Positions 42,947 to 52,228 of a stretch of DNA of 64,000 nucleotides are shown here, one piece after another. The notes under the pieces were generated by a model, which made no database searches, was not told where the DNA came from, and was given only the letters and a program-made list of their open reading frames with translations. How positions within the stretch are numbered: the first letter of the stretch is position 1; each line of letters opens with the position of its first letter. This DNA is from JBOFDK01 sp051656485 (lineage in GTDB: Bacteria > Bacillota > Clostridia > Lachnospirales > Cellulosilyticaceae). The stretch is taken from the NCBI GenBank assembly GCA_051656485.1, contig JBOGBZ010000042.1:16443-80442 (forward strand). The letters run 5' to 3'. The position numbers and the translations under genes are program-made.

Positions 42947-42974
42947 TATATTATGCAATGATTACCATTTTTGT
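42947..42974 (-). promoter_or_regulatory. Sigma-K-like promoter of the 42302 gene
   Basis: Minus strand AC, 17-nt spacer, CATAATATA; the AC overlaps the stop region of the upstream gene. Confidence 0.6.
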
Positions 42975-44167
42975 TACTCTATTACCATTGCCAATATTTC
43001 CACCAAACAGCTTATATAAAATCCTTGCGTACTTTCTAACACATACTGTACATTGGCTACTTCGCCGTTAACTTTGATAAGTTTTCTACTATTATAGTGT
43101 CTAGGCAACATAATAGCTGTATGAAATGGCAATGCATATTGGATATAATGCATGCCCCTTTCGTTTCCACTCATATAACTCACTTCTATTTTCAGAATAC
43201 TATTGACCATCATCTGGGTCCCAGTCAATCTACTTCCATCCAAAGATAGGCCTGTAGGTATATTTACCATATAGTATTCCTGTATATCTATACTAGCTTC
43301 AATCGCATCTATCTCTGTGATTGCTGTTTCTCCCTTTGGCAATATAAGATATTTGTCAATAAGCTCTTGCCTAAAGCATCGCATCCCATTGTCTATTGCT
43401 AGGATATTGGATTGAAAAGTTTGCATACCTATAGTGTCATCAGGTAATAAGTATGTACCTATGATTTGGGTTTCGTTCACAAGTTGCAGGTCACTTGATC
43501 CCTCTTGTATGATGACTTGATAGGTTAAGTTCCTCGTATCTCCTACTTTGATAGCCTGTATATTGATCCCTTTGCCTAGATTATCTAAATGGATATTTTT
43601 ATCATCTAAGTACACACTTCCTAATACTAGTTCTAATCCGGGTGAGAATGTATTTTGAACCCTTACATTAATAAAATCTAAATCGCCTTTATTGGTTAAG
43701 TTGATTTGATATGTTACTTGGTCTCCAATACTTCCATAGGCTTTGTCCTGCTTACTTTCTACACTTATAAAAGGTGTATAAATGGACAAATAACATACGT
43801 TGCTTTCTGCATGCATCAGATACCTTTTGTTAGTCAGGGGCTCTTGATAGGCGTAGGTTACATTTGTCTGACTACTTAGCTCATTTTCTAATGGTGCCGA
43901 CAGTATTTTAACTTTGTACTGTATCATATACCCCTGCTCCATACCTGGCGATAATGCTTCTATCTTGATACCAGCTATGATATCTTCATCCCGTTGTATG
44001 TTATTGCAATACAAACTTCCTTGTATAAACTTGATGTGTTCATTCATACTATCACTTACCAGAATATCTTCAATGCTGTAGGATGCATCATTCCAAATAG
44101 CAACTTGATACGTTATCTCTTCTCCTACTACTGCATGTGGTGTTTGGACTGATTTTACAATAATCAC
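42974..44167 (-). CDS. DUF11-DUF11-SPOCS protein, module D gene 3 (GTG start)
   Basis: About 397 residues. I place the start at the GTG at 44167 (MIIVKSVQTPHAVVGEE), 6 nt after GGGGGG. Paralogues begin at the same point, whereas the GTG at 44188 would put this G-run inside the gene. The DUF11 domains contain GEEITYQVAIWNDASY and GDQVTYQINLTNKGDLDFINV; the SPOCS end has LPKGETAITEIDAIEASIDIQEYY and GLSLDGSRLTGTQMMVN. It is the most diverged gene 3 of the four normal-sized modules. No signal peptide. Confidence 0.75.
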   Translation of the reverse strand: MIIVKSVQTPHAVVGEEITYQVAIWNDASYSIEDILVSDSMNEHIKFIQGSLYCNNIQRDEDIIAGIKIEALSPGMEQGYMIQYKVKILSAPLENELSSQTNVTYAYQEPLTNKRYLMHAESNVCYLSIYTPFISVESKQDKAYGSIGDQVTYQINLTNKGDLDFINVRVQNTFSPGLELVLGSVYLDDKNIHLDNLGKGINIQAIKVGDTRNLTYQVIIQEGSSDLQLVNETQIIGTYLLPDDTIGMQTFQSNILAIDNGMRCFRQELIDKYLILPKGETAITEIDAIEASIDIQEYYMVNIPTGLSLDGSRLTGTQMMVNSILKIEVSYMSGNERGMHYIQYALPFHTAIMLPRHYNSRKLIKVNGEVANVQYVLESTQGFYISCLVEILAMVIE

Positions 44168-44192
44168 TTTGTTCCCCCCAATTGACACACTT

Positions 44193-44675
44193 TCATTTAA
44201 TAGGCACTCCTTCTAAGAAAAATGCTATACAACATTGAATGGTCCTTGTGTCCAGTGCTCTAGCATATACCTTTTCAATATACGGTTGTACCATTAGTTT
44301 TCCCTTGGCATACAGTTGTCTTATACTTTCCTCTGCGATTTGCTCCGGTACACCTAGTGAGAAATATTTGACCATTTCAAAACGTATCCCTTGTATAGCT
44401 TGGTTGTTATGATAACTGGTATACAATAACTTGCCTCTAATATGCATCTCTACCATGAGCTTGTAGCCTGTGTCTACAAAGCCATCATGGCCCATTTTCT
44501 TATCTGTCTCTATTAATTGTATCTCCCCTATACTAGGTTCTACATCTACTTCTATTACCTTAACAATATCTAACATACGATTTTCCAGGGTAAATATTTC
44601 ATTTATCAAATCTTCTTTAAAGCATGTTGAATTATTGGGATACAGGGTATTGATTTTATTTCCTCCTCCAATCAT
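44193..44675 (-). CDS. SPOCS-domain protein, module D gene 2
   Basis: The 160-residue protein starts MIGGGNKINTLYPNNS at 44675, 6 nt after AGGAGG; the longer reading to 44705 would overlap gene 1. The CFKEDLINEIFTL helix marks the gene-2 subtype. MLDIVKVIEVDVEPS is followed by GHDGFVDTGYKLMVEMHIRGKLLYTS, where the usual SNEGQxLTG loop is altered to GHDGFVDTG. The end QCCIAFFLEGVPIK matches the subtype. Confidence 0.74.
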   Translation of the reverse strand: MIGGGNKINTLYPNNSTCFKEDLINEIFTLENRMLDIVKVIEVDVEPSIGEIQLIETDKKMGHDGFVDTGYKLMVEMHIRGKLLYTSYHNNQAIQGIRFEMVKYFSLGVPEQIAEESIRQLYAKGKLMVQPYIEKVYARALDTRTIQCCIAFFLEGVPIK

Positions 44676-44685
44676 AACTATCCTC

Positions 44686-45165
44686 CTAATACACCTTTGT
44701 ACCACAAAGTATCATTACATTATAAAAGAACCGCTTATCATCTAGTAGTTTTATATAACTGTCTAAAATATATATAGTGGGATACATATAGGGCAACAAA
44801 TTAGTCTGTGCTGGTAAAATAATATATTCTGAAAATGGCTTCCTAAATCGTGCCGTCTGTACTTGACTTTCTATATGGGTATTCAAATATTCCACTCTTA
44901 ATTTCAAATCCCCTACAATAAGCATCCTTTTGCCTGTAAGATGCTGCCCTTCTACTGATGTTCCTCTAGGTGTATCTATCACTTCATAGTGTTGTATATC
45001 TACTTCTGCTTTACATTTGATGATATCTTGGGCATGATAGTTTTTGTCCATCAGGTAGCCTACGCCTTCTAGCATACCAATCTTCGTGCCATACTGCATT
45101 AGATCTTCTTCCTGGGGTATACTTATTCCCTCATACTTAATAAACCTTTTCGTTTGTTCTACCAT
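44686..45165 (-). CDS. SPOCS-domain protein, module D gene 1
   Basis: The 159-residue protein starts MVEQTKRFIKYEGIS after GGGGGG. FIKYEG is the gene-1 subtype mark. The SPOCS domain shows GTSVEGQHLTGKRMLIVGDLKLRVEYLN and VQTARFRKPFSEYIILP. The otherwise usual CxPxxKPxxExxV segment is reworked (YHAQDIIKCKAEV). First gene of its operon; a terminator at 45297-45334 isolates it from the giant gene upstream, but no clear sigma-K-like promoter was found in the 131 nt before it. Confidence 0.75.
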   Translation of the reverse strand: MVEQTKRFIKYEGISIPQEEDLMQYGTKIGMLEGVGYLMDKNYHAQDIIKCKAEVDIQHYEVIDTPRGTSVEGQHLTGKRMLIVGDLKLRVEYLNTHIESQVQTARFRKPFSEYIILPAQTNLLPYMYPTIYILDSYIKLLDDKRFFYNVMILCGTKVY

Positions 45166-45296
45166 GTACTCCCCCCTTTTTACACTGCATTTATCTCTAA
45201 CTTGTCTAGTTGTTTTTTAGTATAAAATCTATACTATTAAAGATTTTATTCGTATACGGCATGTTTGTATGTGCTTTTGTGCGTCATTATAAAGAA

Positions 45297-45334
45297 AAAA
45301 TACCTGAGGTAGTAGCTACCTGAGGTATTTCTTA
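45297..45334 (-). terminator. Terminator after the giant DUF11 gene
   Basis: AAATACCTGAGGTAG pairs with CTACCTGAGGTATTT with one central mismatch; T-run on the minus strand. Confidence 0.8.
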
Positions 45335-48300
45335 TATTTCTATTGTGATTTCTGACCATACTTCAACCTGTCGTTTGTTCATCAAATTAATGGCTTTTTG
45401 CGCCACTTCAACGTTGATTGCTTCAGCTCCTTTTGGTTCAGTCCCATAAGCAACTTTTTCAACTAATAATTTTTCCATTGATACTTCCTGAAGTGTCTTT
45501 TTTTCGCCTGTCACATAGCTTAATACATACTGTATTTGCATTGCTACTTCTAGTTCTTTTGTTTGTTCATTTTTATGACGGATGCCTACAAGTGGTACAC
45601 TAATCTTTACCTCCCTTACTTCTGTTATATCTGGTAAGCTTGCAGGTATGACAAAAACTTGGTTCTTAGGTATTTTCTTTGTATAGGGTGAAAGTACACC
45701 TAACTCATGTATAGCACTTGTGTCCCCTTCCCAAAGTGCTTGGTCTATCAATCCATATTTATAACTTACCCGCATTTCGTGCGCTAATCGCTTCTCTTTA
45801 TAGCCTAGCATCACTTCGTTGCATTGAACCTTTACTTCTTCTCCCGGTTCTATAATCCCTATATTAATTCCTTCTTGTAGCTGTTGTATACCTATTCGCC
45901 TATTTTTGGTGAGCATATTCCCATCCACATATTTCATCTCTTTTGGTACGGTATACTGTATTTTGACTTCTTTGATGGAGATCGTACCTTTATTAATTAA
46001 TGACAGCATATAGGTAACTCTTTCACCTGTTTGTACTTTCTTCCCTTCTTTATCAGAGCTAATCCCTACTTCTAGATGAACGGTCTGTACCGTCAGTTCT
46101 ATACGTCTTCCCATATCACTTCCACCTACTACTTCTTGCCTTACAAGAAAATGATAACTTACTTCTGGTACGAAGGTTATATCACCTCCTTTAAGAGGTC
46201 CTATAACTTTTACCTTCAACGTCTCTATAAGGGTTTCTTGTTTTGCCAAGCCTTTCTCTATGCGATAAGGTGTCTTATCTTCTAGCTCAAAGTATGTCTC
46301 TGGGAGCAATTTGCCTAAGTCGATTTGTCCTGCATCTTGTGTCCCTCTATTGGTCAATCTTACTTTGACATCTAATACTTCTCCTATTAATGCTTCTTTT
46401 GTTCCTAAGTCTACTTCAATATCTATTTGAGGTGCTACAACTTGTAAGCTATGGCCTATTGGCGTCGTTGTCTTTTGACGCAACTCTTTCGGATTGACTT
46501 CTGACTCATAGGTCAGGTATGTTTTGTCTTCCCACTTTCTCTCATCATTTAAAGCATCTACATACCCCTCAAAAGAGATCGTTGTACTTTGCAAAGCTTC
46601 TAGCTTCCCTACGCTTATTTCACTAGAGCCTTGCCACGCCAATCTTTCTTTATGGTCTCTCATAAGACTTTCTTTGATCATTTTGATTCCTTGTGGAAAT
46701 GCTTGCTTCATGATGATATTGTGTGCAGCTATATTGCCCTTGTTGGTACAGCGAAGCTCATAGCCTATCTTTTCACCTATTGTCACTTCTTGCGTTGTTA
46801 ATGTTTTTTCTGCCCATACTTCTCCAAAATCCACACTTCGTATAGTAGTCACTATCGTCTGAATAGGTAATGTTTCTATTTGTAAAACTTGATATGCATC
46901 TTTGTAGCTATAGGTTACCTTAAGTTTTGTTTCACATAGACCACTGTCTGGTACATCAACCACTTTGCCCCTAAAGCGTATGCATAGGTTCTCTGCTGGC
47001 TCTAGTCTCTCCACATATAAGCTTTGTAACGGTGTCTCTTTTTGATTCACTTCATAGCATGTCATAGAATCTTTTTGCAAGACAATGCCTTCATCCAACT
47101 CTATTTTGCCTGTTATGTGATAGGCCACTATATTGCCATCGTTCTTTAGGTTGACTTGGTACTGGATATACTCTCCTTTTTCTACATATACTTTATCTGC
47201 TTCAAAGCACACTTGCCCTTCTTGTTTTAGACCTGTATCCTCAATACATATACTGCCTTGTGTGGAATAACTTATCCCTTTTTTCAACTTCTTATCTTGC
47301 TCGTAGCTATATACTACTTGTGCGGCTAGTGTCACACAAGGCTCTTTCGGAATTGCCATTACCTCCAGCATTAACTTTTCTTCCCTTATCTCTCCTACCT
47401 CTATATAGTCAATAGTGCATGATTCTATTTCCTTAAGCCAAGGATTCTCTTTTGGGATACTTAGCTTCACATGTTGCATCGGTTTATTGCCTGTATTCTT
47501 TAAGTTATAGGTTCCTTCTATATGGTCGCCTATCCTTGCATGTTTTTTAGCCAAAGCTTGTAAGAAGGCTTCTTGCTGGAGTGGTCCCGCTGTATAAATC
47601 ATAGCCACTACTGGTTCAGCATTCTCCACAACCTCACACCTACTCCTAGCTGTTTTTTCTACTTCGTAAACCAATCTTCCGCCTACTATACATCTAGCAT
47701 CTTTAGATACTTCCATGACTTTTGCCTTAAATACTAGATGACAGGTACTATCAATAGGCATATCCGGCAACTGAATATGTGATAGTTGGTCATACCTTTG
47801 CTCCTGATTGACATAGAGGCTTTCTGGTAAGAATTGGAGCGTCTTATCTAGTTCTACTTGATAGTGGGGTATATGTGCTGTTGCATTACCTATATTCATC
47901 ATCTCTATTGTATAAGTCAGTATATCGCCCAGATCCCCTATACTTGGTTCTACACTTTGTTTGAAGCTACCTGTGCCTACTTCTATCTTTGGATACAGGA
48001 TGGTTACTGGATTGCTTTCTATACTTTCTGTTGCCTCATAGCTTGTTATATCGTCTTCCTTGTATTTATACGTGTAGCTTATATAGCTACAGGGTCTTGC
48101 TACTTTTTCTGTTGGTAAGCCTATGACTTCTGCTTGGTAACTCATGGTGCATACTTCCTGTGGTCTGATATCGCCTAAGCAAATCTTCTCCCAATCCACA
48201 GGCTCTTCTTGACTATATCCTCTCACATATAAAGTTCCTGCTCTAAACCGTAGTCCTTCTCCTAATAGCTCTTGGACTGTTACTTTTTGTGCTGTACGAT

Positions 48301-50650
48301 TACCTGTATTGTTGAAGCTTAATGTATAAGTAATCACATCTCCCTTTATCGCCTGCTGACAATCCACACTTTTTTGAATACTTCCTTCTGAGCTTTTCAT
48401 ATTGGCTCCAAAAAGCGCTAGTGTCTGTGTATCCGTTTGAAAATGCCCCTCTAGTTCTATGCCTTGGCTAGTCTTGAATTGATAGTTCAGTTGTAGCCAT
48501 AGGTCTATCTTTTCCTCTTTTACAAAGGTATCTACTTCAAAAATATATATTTTTTGAATACGTTCGCCACGATCCATCTTAGGAATAGTTAAGGCTTCAT
48601 GTCGCCACTTGCCTCCTTGTTGCTCTGGTAGGATTACCTGTATATCAAAGGCAGGTATATTCCCTGTATTTTCAAGCACAAGTTCGTAACTTAGCTCCTC
48701 TCCTAACGCAGCTAACACCTTACTCGCCTTTAGACTTCCTTGTATTTGTGCCATTTCGATGACTGTTTGACATGTATCTTCCTGCTCCCTATAAGTATGC
48801 CTTTCTTCACCTAATTGATAGTTGTAGTGGACCATTGTTGTTGGACAAATACTACATCCTACATCCTTAGTTATGATTTTTGCCTCATAGGATACTGTTT
48901 TTTTTGCACCTACTGGAATATCACCAACTTCTATACCACCTTCACTTGCAATGGCATGGTCTACTAAACATAATTTTTCATCTATCACTTCTTTCAGTCT
49001 TACATTTTGTGCAGGCAAGTTCCCTTTATTATGAAGCTCTATGGTATAGTGTAGGCTATCTCCTAATTGTGCTACTTTTTTGTCCACCCTTTTTACGAGT
49101 CCACCTTCTGCTACGGACAAAATAGGCATTTGCACCACAAGCCCCTCTTCGTGGAGTAAAGTCATTTCTTTTTTTATACGTCGCTTATTGAGTGCGTACT
49201 CATAGTTTATTTTTGCTCTTAATTGTACTATTTCTCCTTTTGGAATGGCATGTGCTTGTATGCTAAAGGGTATCTGAAGACTTTGGCTAGGTAGGATGTT
49301 ATCCCCTACACGTATCACTTGCTCTGTACTACTTACTTCTTTTGGTAGTTCTATAAATACCTGTATTTTTTCGACTGTTTGATTACCTTCATTGATAAGC
49401 ACAATCGTACCTTCTACTGTTTCATGCAGTGGTACCCTCTTCTTTTGTAATGTAATAAGAGAAGATGCTTCTTTATTCTGATACAGAATACCACCTTCTA
49501 CCCACACAGTATCTTTTATTAGGCTCATCTCTCTTTGTACTTTTTGATTATTTTTCTCATAGCTATATACAAGTTTTCCATTTTCACCTATTGGATTTTT
49601 CCTAGGAATTTGTTCACCTACTTGTAGGCTATAGACCAAATGCACCGTTTCCCCTGATGCTATATCCCCTAACAAAATCCCATCTTGTAGGGTACCTTTA
49701 TTTTTGGGGACGCCATTTATAAGTACACTTTTGGGTATCCACTGTGTTCCTTCTGGTATCTTCTCTTGATAGTATACTTTTTCTGCTTGTTTGTTCCCTT
49801 TGTTGGTAAACCAAAGTGTATAATCGATGCTATCGCCGACTGTACATTGCCTTACCGATACTGTTTTTTGGATGCCACCTAATGTTTCTTGGAAGGTAGC
49901 TGTTTCTATTGCAATAGAGTGGGGTTTTGTGGTGTAATTTTGAGACACCATTTGCCGATTTGCAAAATAAAAATCATAGCTTAATTGCATCTGATGACTT
50001 AATTCATAGCTGTCTGGTATCGTCTTACATACCATCTTATAGGTCACTTCATATTGTTGTCCTACCTCTAGCTGCTTGATATGAAGTTTGGTCTTCACCT
50101 GATCTTCTTCAAGGAGTATACAGTATGGGTCTACTATCGGTTGAAGCCTGACATCAAAAGCAGACGTATTACCTCTATTCATAATTGTTAATGTATAGTT
50201 TATTTCATCCTCTATATCAATGACTTCCTTGTCGCGTTTTAATATGATACTTCCCATCTCTTCACTTAAACAAGGGTCTGTTATAAGTGTAATCACTGTA
50301 TTACTTTGGATGATTTTCTTGTGTCCATCTTTTTCTAGCCAATAGGTGGCATCTATTGTATTGGTAAGAGAATGCATCATAGGTATAACTTTGGCATAGC
50401 TTTGCCACACTACTGTTTTTCGCTCACCTACCCCTAATGGACCTATGTAAACGCCTTCTCTCATATTACCTTGCCAGCTTATTTCTTCTACTGCAAGGGA
50501 GTGCTTAATCATCTCCAACTCTTCTGCGCCATAGCTTACTAATGCTACTTCTTTCACCCCATTTTCTTCATCATTATAGAGTGTTACAGTATATGTTAAC
50601 GGTTCACCTACAATTGCAAAAGCCTTATCTACTTTTATATACAGATACAT
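45332..50650 (-). CDS. Giant multi-DUF11 repeat protein with SPOCS-like C-terminus
   Basis: About 1772 residues from the ATG at 50650 (MYLYIKVDKAFAIVGEP), 5 nt after GGGGGT. The protein is made of about 13 repeats of some 130 residues, each starting with a GD/GExxxYTLxLxNxGNxxAxxV pattern (examples: GDSIDYTLWFTNKGNKQAEKV, GDVITYTLSFNNTGNRTAQKV, GEYIQYQVNLKNDGNIVAYHI). The last 110 residues (PASLPDITEVREVKISV...QIQYVLSY) resemble a worn SPOCS domain. No signal peptide, LPxTG or membrane segment. A long fibre or scaffold attached by its C-terminus is inferred. Confidence 0.78.
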   Translation of the reverse strand: MYLYIKVDKAFAIVGEPLTYTVTLYNDEENGVKEVALVSYGAEELEMIKHSLAVEEISWQGNMREGVYIGPLGVGERKTVVWQSYAKVIPMMHSLTNTIDATYWLEKDGHKKIIQSNTVITLITDPCLSEEMGSIILKRDKEVIDIEDEINYTLTIMNRGNTSAFDVRLQPIVDPYCILLEEDQVKTKLHIKQLEVGQQYEVTYKMVCKTIPDSYELSHQMQLSYDFYFANRQMVSQNYTTKPHSIAIETATFQETLGGIQKTVSVRQCTVGDSIDYTLWFTNKGNKQAEKVYYQEKIPEGTQWIPKSVLINGVPKNKGTLQDGILLGDIASGETVHLVYSLQVGEQIPRKNPIGENGKLVYSYEKNNQKVQREMSLIKDTVWVEGGILYQNKEASSLITLQKKRVPLHETVEGTIVLINEGNQTVEKIQVFIELPKEVSSTEQVIRVGDNILPSQSLQIPFSIQAHAIPKGEIVQLRAKINYEYALNKRRIKKEMTLLHEEGLVVQMPILSVAEGGLVKRVDKKVAQLGDSLHYTIELHNKGNLPAQNVRLKEVIDEKLCLVDHAIASEGGIEVGDIPVGAKKTVSYEAKIITKDVGCSICPTTMVHYNYQLGEERHTYREQEDTCQTVIEMAQIQGSLKASKVLAALGEELSYELVLENTGNIPAFDIQVILPEQQGGKWRHEALTIPKMDRGERIQKIYIFEVDTFVKEEKIDLWLQLNYQFKTSQGIELEGHFQTDTQTLALFGANMKSSEGSIQKSVDCQQAIKGDVITYTLSFNNTGNRTAQKVTVQELLGEGLRFRAGTLYVRGYSQEEPVDWEKICLGDIRPQEVCTMSYQAEVIGLPTEKVARPCSYISYTYKYKEDDITSYEATESIESNPVTILYPKIEVGTGSFKQSVEPSIGDLGDILTYTIEMMNIGNATAHIPHYQVELDKTLQFLPESLYVNQEQRYDQLSHIQLPDMPIDSTCHLVFKAKVMEVSKDARCIVGGRLVYEVEKTARSRCEVVENAEPVVAMIYTAGPLQQEAFLQALAKKHARIGDHIEGTYNLKNTGNKPMQHVKLSIPKENPWLKEIESCTIDYIEVGEIREEKLMLEVMAIPKEPCVTLAAQVVYSYEQDKKLKKGISYSTQGSICIEDTGLKQEGQVCFEADKVYVEKGEYIQYQVNLKNDGNIVAYHITGKIELDEGIVLQKDSMTCYEVNQKETPLQSLYVERLEPAENLCIRFRGKVVDVPDSGLCETKLKVTYSYKDAYQVLQIETLPIQTIVTTIRSVDFGEVWAEKTLTTQEVTIGEKIGYELRCTNKGNIAAHNIIMKQAFPQGIKMIKESLMRDHKERLAWQGSSEISVGKLEALQSTTISFEGYVDALNDERKWEDKTYLTYESEVNPKELRQKTTTPIGHSLQVVAPQIDIEVDLGTKEALIGEVLDVKVRLTNRGTQDAGQIDLGKLLPETYFELEDKTPYRIEKGLAKQETLIETLKVKVIGPLKGGDITFVPEVSYHFLVRQEVVGGSDMGRRIELTVQTVHLEVGISSDKEGKKVQTGERVTYMLSLINKGTISIKEVKIQYTVPKEMKYVDGNMLTKNRRIGIQQLQEGINIGIIEPGEEVKVQCNEVMLGYKEKRLAHEMRVSYKYGLIDQALWEGDTSAIHELGVLSPYTKKIPKNQVFVIPASLPDITEVREVKISVPLVGIRHKNEQTKELEVAMQIQYVLSYVTGEKKTLQEVSMEKLLVEKVAYGTEPKGAEAINVEVAQKAINLMNKRQVEVWSEITIEI

Positions 50651-50815
50651 ACAATACCCCCTATAAATACTTCTTAACATTATATTAGTACATCCTCTCC
50701 TCTATGCACTTTTTACCTACTAGGCTTGGTTTTTTTTGTATTTTATAAATATTCGTCTTCTATACTGTATATATATATATGGAACTCTATGTACACCGAA
50801 GGAGGTATCTATGCA

Positions 50816-51286
50816 ATGTATGCACAAGTTTACGATGAAGTTAACTACTCTCTTAATCCCATTTGTGAGGGTCAATCCTCCCATATTTTAATTGAAACTT
50901 CTCCTTCAAATATTCGTACCGATGTCGCTCTCTCTACCAAGCATCATCTCAAATTATGGGGGCAACTCAAAACAGGTGATGCCCTACCTCTTTATAAAGC
51001 CTCGGTGATATTGATCCAAGCCTCTTGTGCTGTTGGCCATATAGAAACACATCAAATTGCTTTTACAAAAACAGATTTAAGTGGCTTTTATTTTTTTGAA
51101 GCCACTCTCAATCTAACTGGCTGCTATAAGCTTATGATTCAACCTCGTAATCTGAAAAATTGTAAACTCCTTTCTTTAGATTTTACAAATTGCTCCATGC
51201 CTGCCTCTTTTAAGAAGCATTGTCACCAAATATTACTTCAACCATCTACTACCTCAAATCACGAAAAGGGGGGCTCCTACATATGA
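50816..51286 (+). CDS. RADV/LWGQ family Cna-B-like protein (diverged, no CPPP tail)
   Basis: About 156 residues from the ATG at 50816 (MYAQVYDEVNYSLNP), 10 nt after GGAGG. Longer readings to 50726 have no site. The family core is recognisable: NIRTDVALSTKHHLKLWGQLKTG, PLYKASVILIQAS, DLSGFYFFEATLNLTGCYKLMI. Several Cys and the CPPP tail of the relatives are missing. It is the first gene of a five-gene plus-strand operon and overlaps the next gene by 4 nt (ATGA), so translation is coupled to module E. Confidence 0.6.
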   Translation: MYAQVYDEVNYSLNPICEGQSSHILIETSPSNIRTDVALSTKHHLKLWGQLKTGDALPLYKASVILIQASCAVGHIETHQIAFTKTDLSGFYFFEATLNLTGCYKLMIQPRNLKNCKLLSLDFTNCSMPASFKKHCHQILLQPSTTSNHEKGGSYI

Positions 51287-51735
51287 AATCCAATGATTTT
51301 ATCAAGTACATTGGTATTGAAGCAAAACCTCATATTCATACACCTTATTTCACCCGTGTTGTCTGTAATGCTTCGCTTAAGCTTCCCAATACAGTTCCCT
51401 TAATCAAGGAGTTAGCATCTGTATCAGCCAAGCCAACTGTATCAACTGCCGAAAAAATTCTGATAAAAGCGACAGATGACACCATGGTTGCTAAGGCACT
51501 TATTGGTGGGCATATTCATCTTTCGTTTCAATACGCAACACCTGATCCTAGATATGCACTTTATTTTGGTAATCATTATTTACATTTTGCTGAATATTTA
51601 AGCTTGCCCGAGGATCTCTCACCTACTGTCACCCTTTTCCCAACGGTGTATATAGAAGATATCTTTTCTCATATGGTTGATTCTACTACGGTGTATCACA
51701 ACGTTATTTTACTTATACTCATTGATTTTGGCTAA
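51283..51735 (+). CDS. SPOCS-domain protein, module E gene 1
   Basis: About 150 residues, starting MKSNDFIKYIGIEAK; FIKYIGI is the gene-1 subtype mark. The SPOCS domain is diverged: KLPNTVPLIKELASVSAKPTV, then ATDDTMVAKALIGGHIHLSFQYATPD, HYLHFAEYLSLPEDL and VYHNVILLILIDFG. The GTSxEGQxLTG loop is absent. AAAGGGGGG precedes the ATG, which overlaps the previous stop. Confidence 0.7.
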   Translation: MKSNDFIKYIGIEAKPHIHTPYFTRVVCNASLKLPNTVPLIKELASVSAKPTVSTAEKILIKATDDTMVAKALIGGHIHLSFQYATPDPRYALYFGNHYLHFAEYLSLPEDLSPTVTLFPTVYIEDIFSHMVDSTTVYHNVILLILIDFG

Positions 51736-51748
51736 AAGGAGGTCTCTT

Positions 51749-52201
51749 ATGTCATTGAACCCTACATCCCACTTTACTGTTGAAAAATCCATACTAGAAT
51801 TTTTGCACCTACCTCCACATAAGCCTGAAGCTATCCAACTTGTAGATTCCCACATTATCCCTACTGTCTTGGACTATACCTTTACTGAAATTCAAAAAGG
51901 ATTATCCTACGAGGGACAATCCTTATTAGGTGTCATACTGGTAATCCATCTATCCTTTGCTGAAAAACTCACTTATCTTGGGCATACAGCTTCTGATACT
52001 TTTCACTCTGCACATTATGCTTCTCTTCGAAGTGTATCTATTGATTTGCCACCACAGATTAAAAAAAACAATACCCTTACGCTCTTAAAGACAGGGAGCT
52101 TTACCATCTATCCTTCCATTGAGTCTATCTCCACCAAGCTCTTGGATGCGCGCTCTATCCAACAAATTTCTTTTCTTCGTGTTACTATTGTTCCTCATTA
52201 A
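51749..52201 (+). CDS. SPOCS-domain protein, module E gene 2
   Basis: The 150-residue protein starts MSLNPTSHFTVEKSILEFLHL, 7 nt after AAAGGAGG; the longer reading to 51677 overlaps gene 1 and is not supported. SPOCS marks are PPHKPEAIQLVDSHIIP, GLSYEGQSLLGVILVIHLSFAEKLTYLG and HSAHYASLRSVSIDLPP. The QQISFLRVTIVPH end corresponds to the subtype-2 end of the other modules. Confidence 0.73.
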   Translation: MSLNPTSHFTVEKSILEFLHLPPHKPEAIQLVDSHIIPTVLDYTFTEIQKGLSYEGQSLLGVILVIHLSFAEKLTYLGHTASDTFHSAHYASLRSVSIDLPPQIKKNNTLTLLKTGSFTIYPSIESISTKLLDARSIQQISFLRVTIVPH

Positions 52202-52228
52202 TTCGCTTTAGAAAGGAGGCTATGCCTT

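Noticed and set aside
45332..50650. Cell-wall-anchored adhesin interpretation of the giant DUF11 protein
   Set aside because: It has no signal peptide, LPxTG motif, S-layer-homology domain or membrane segment.
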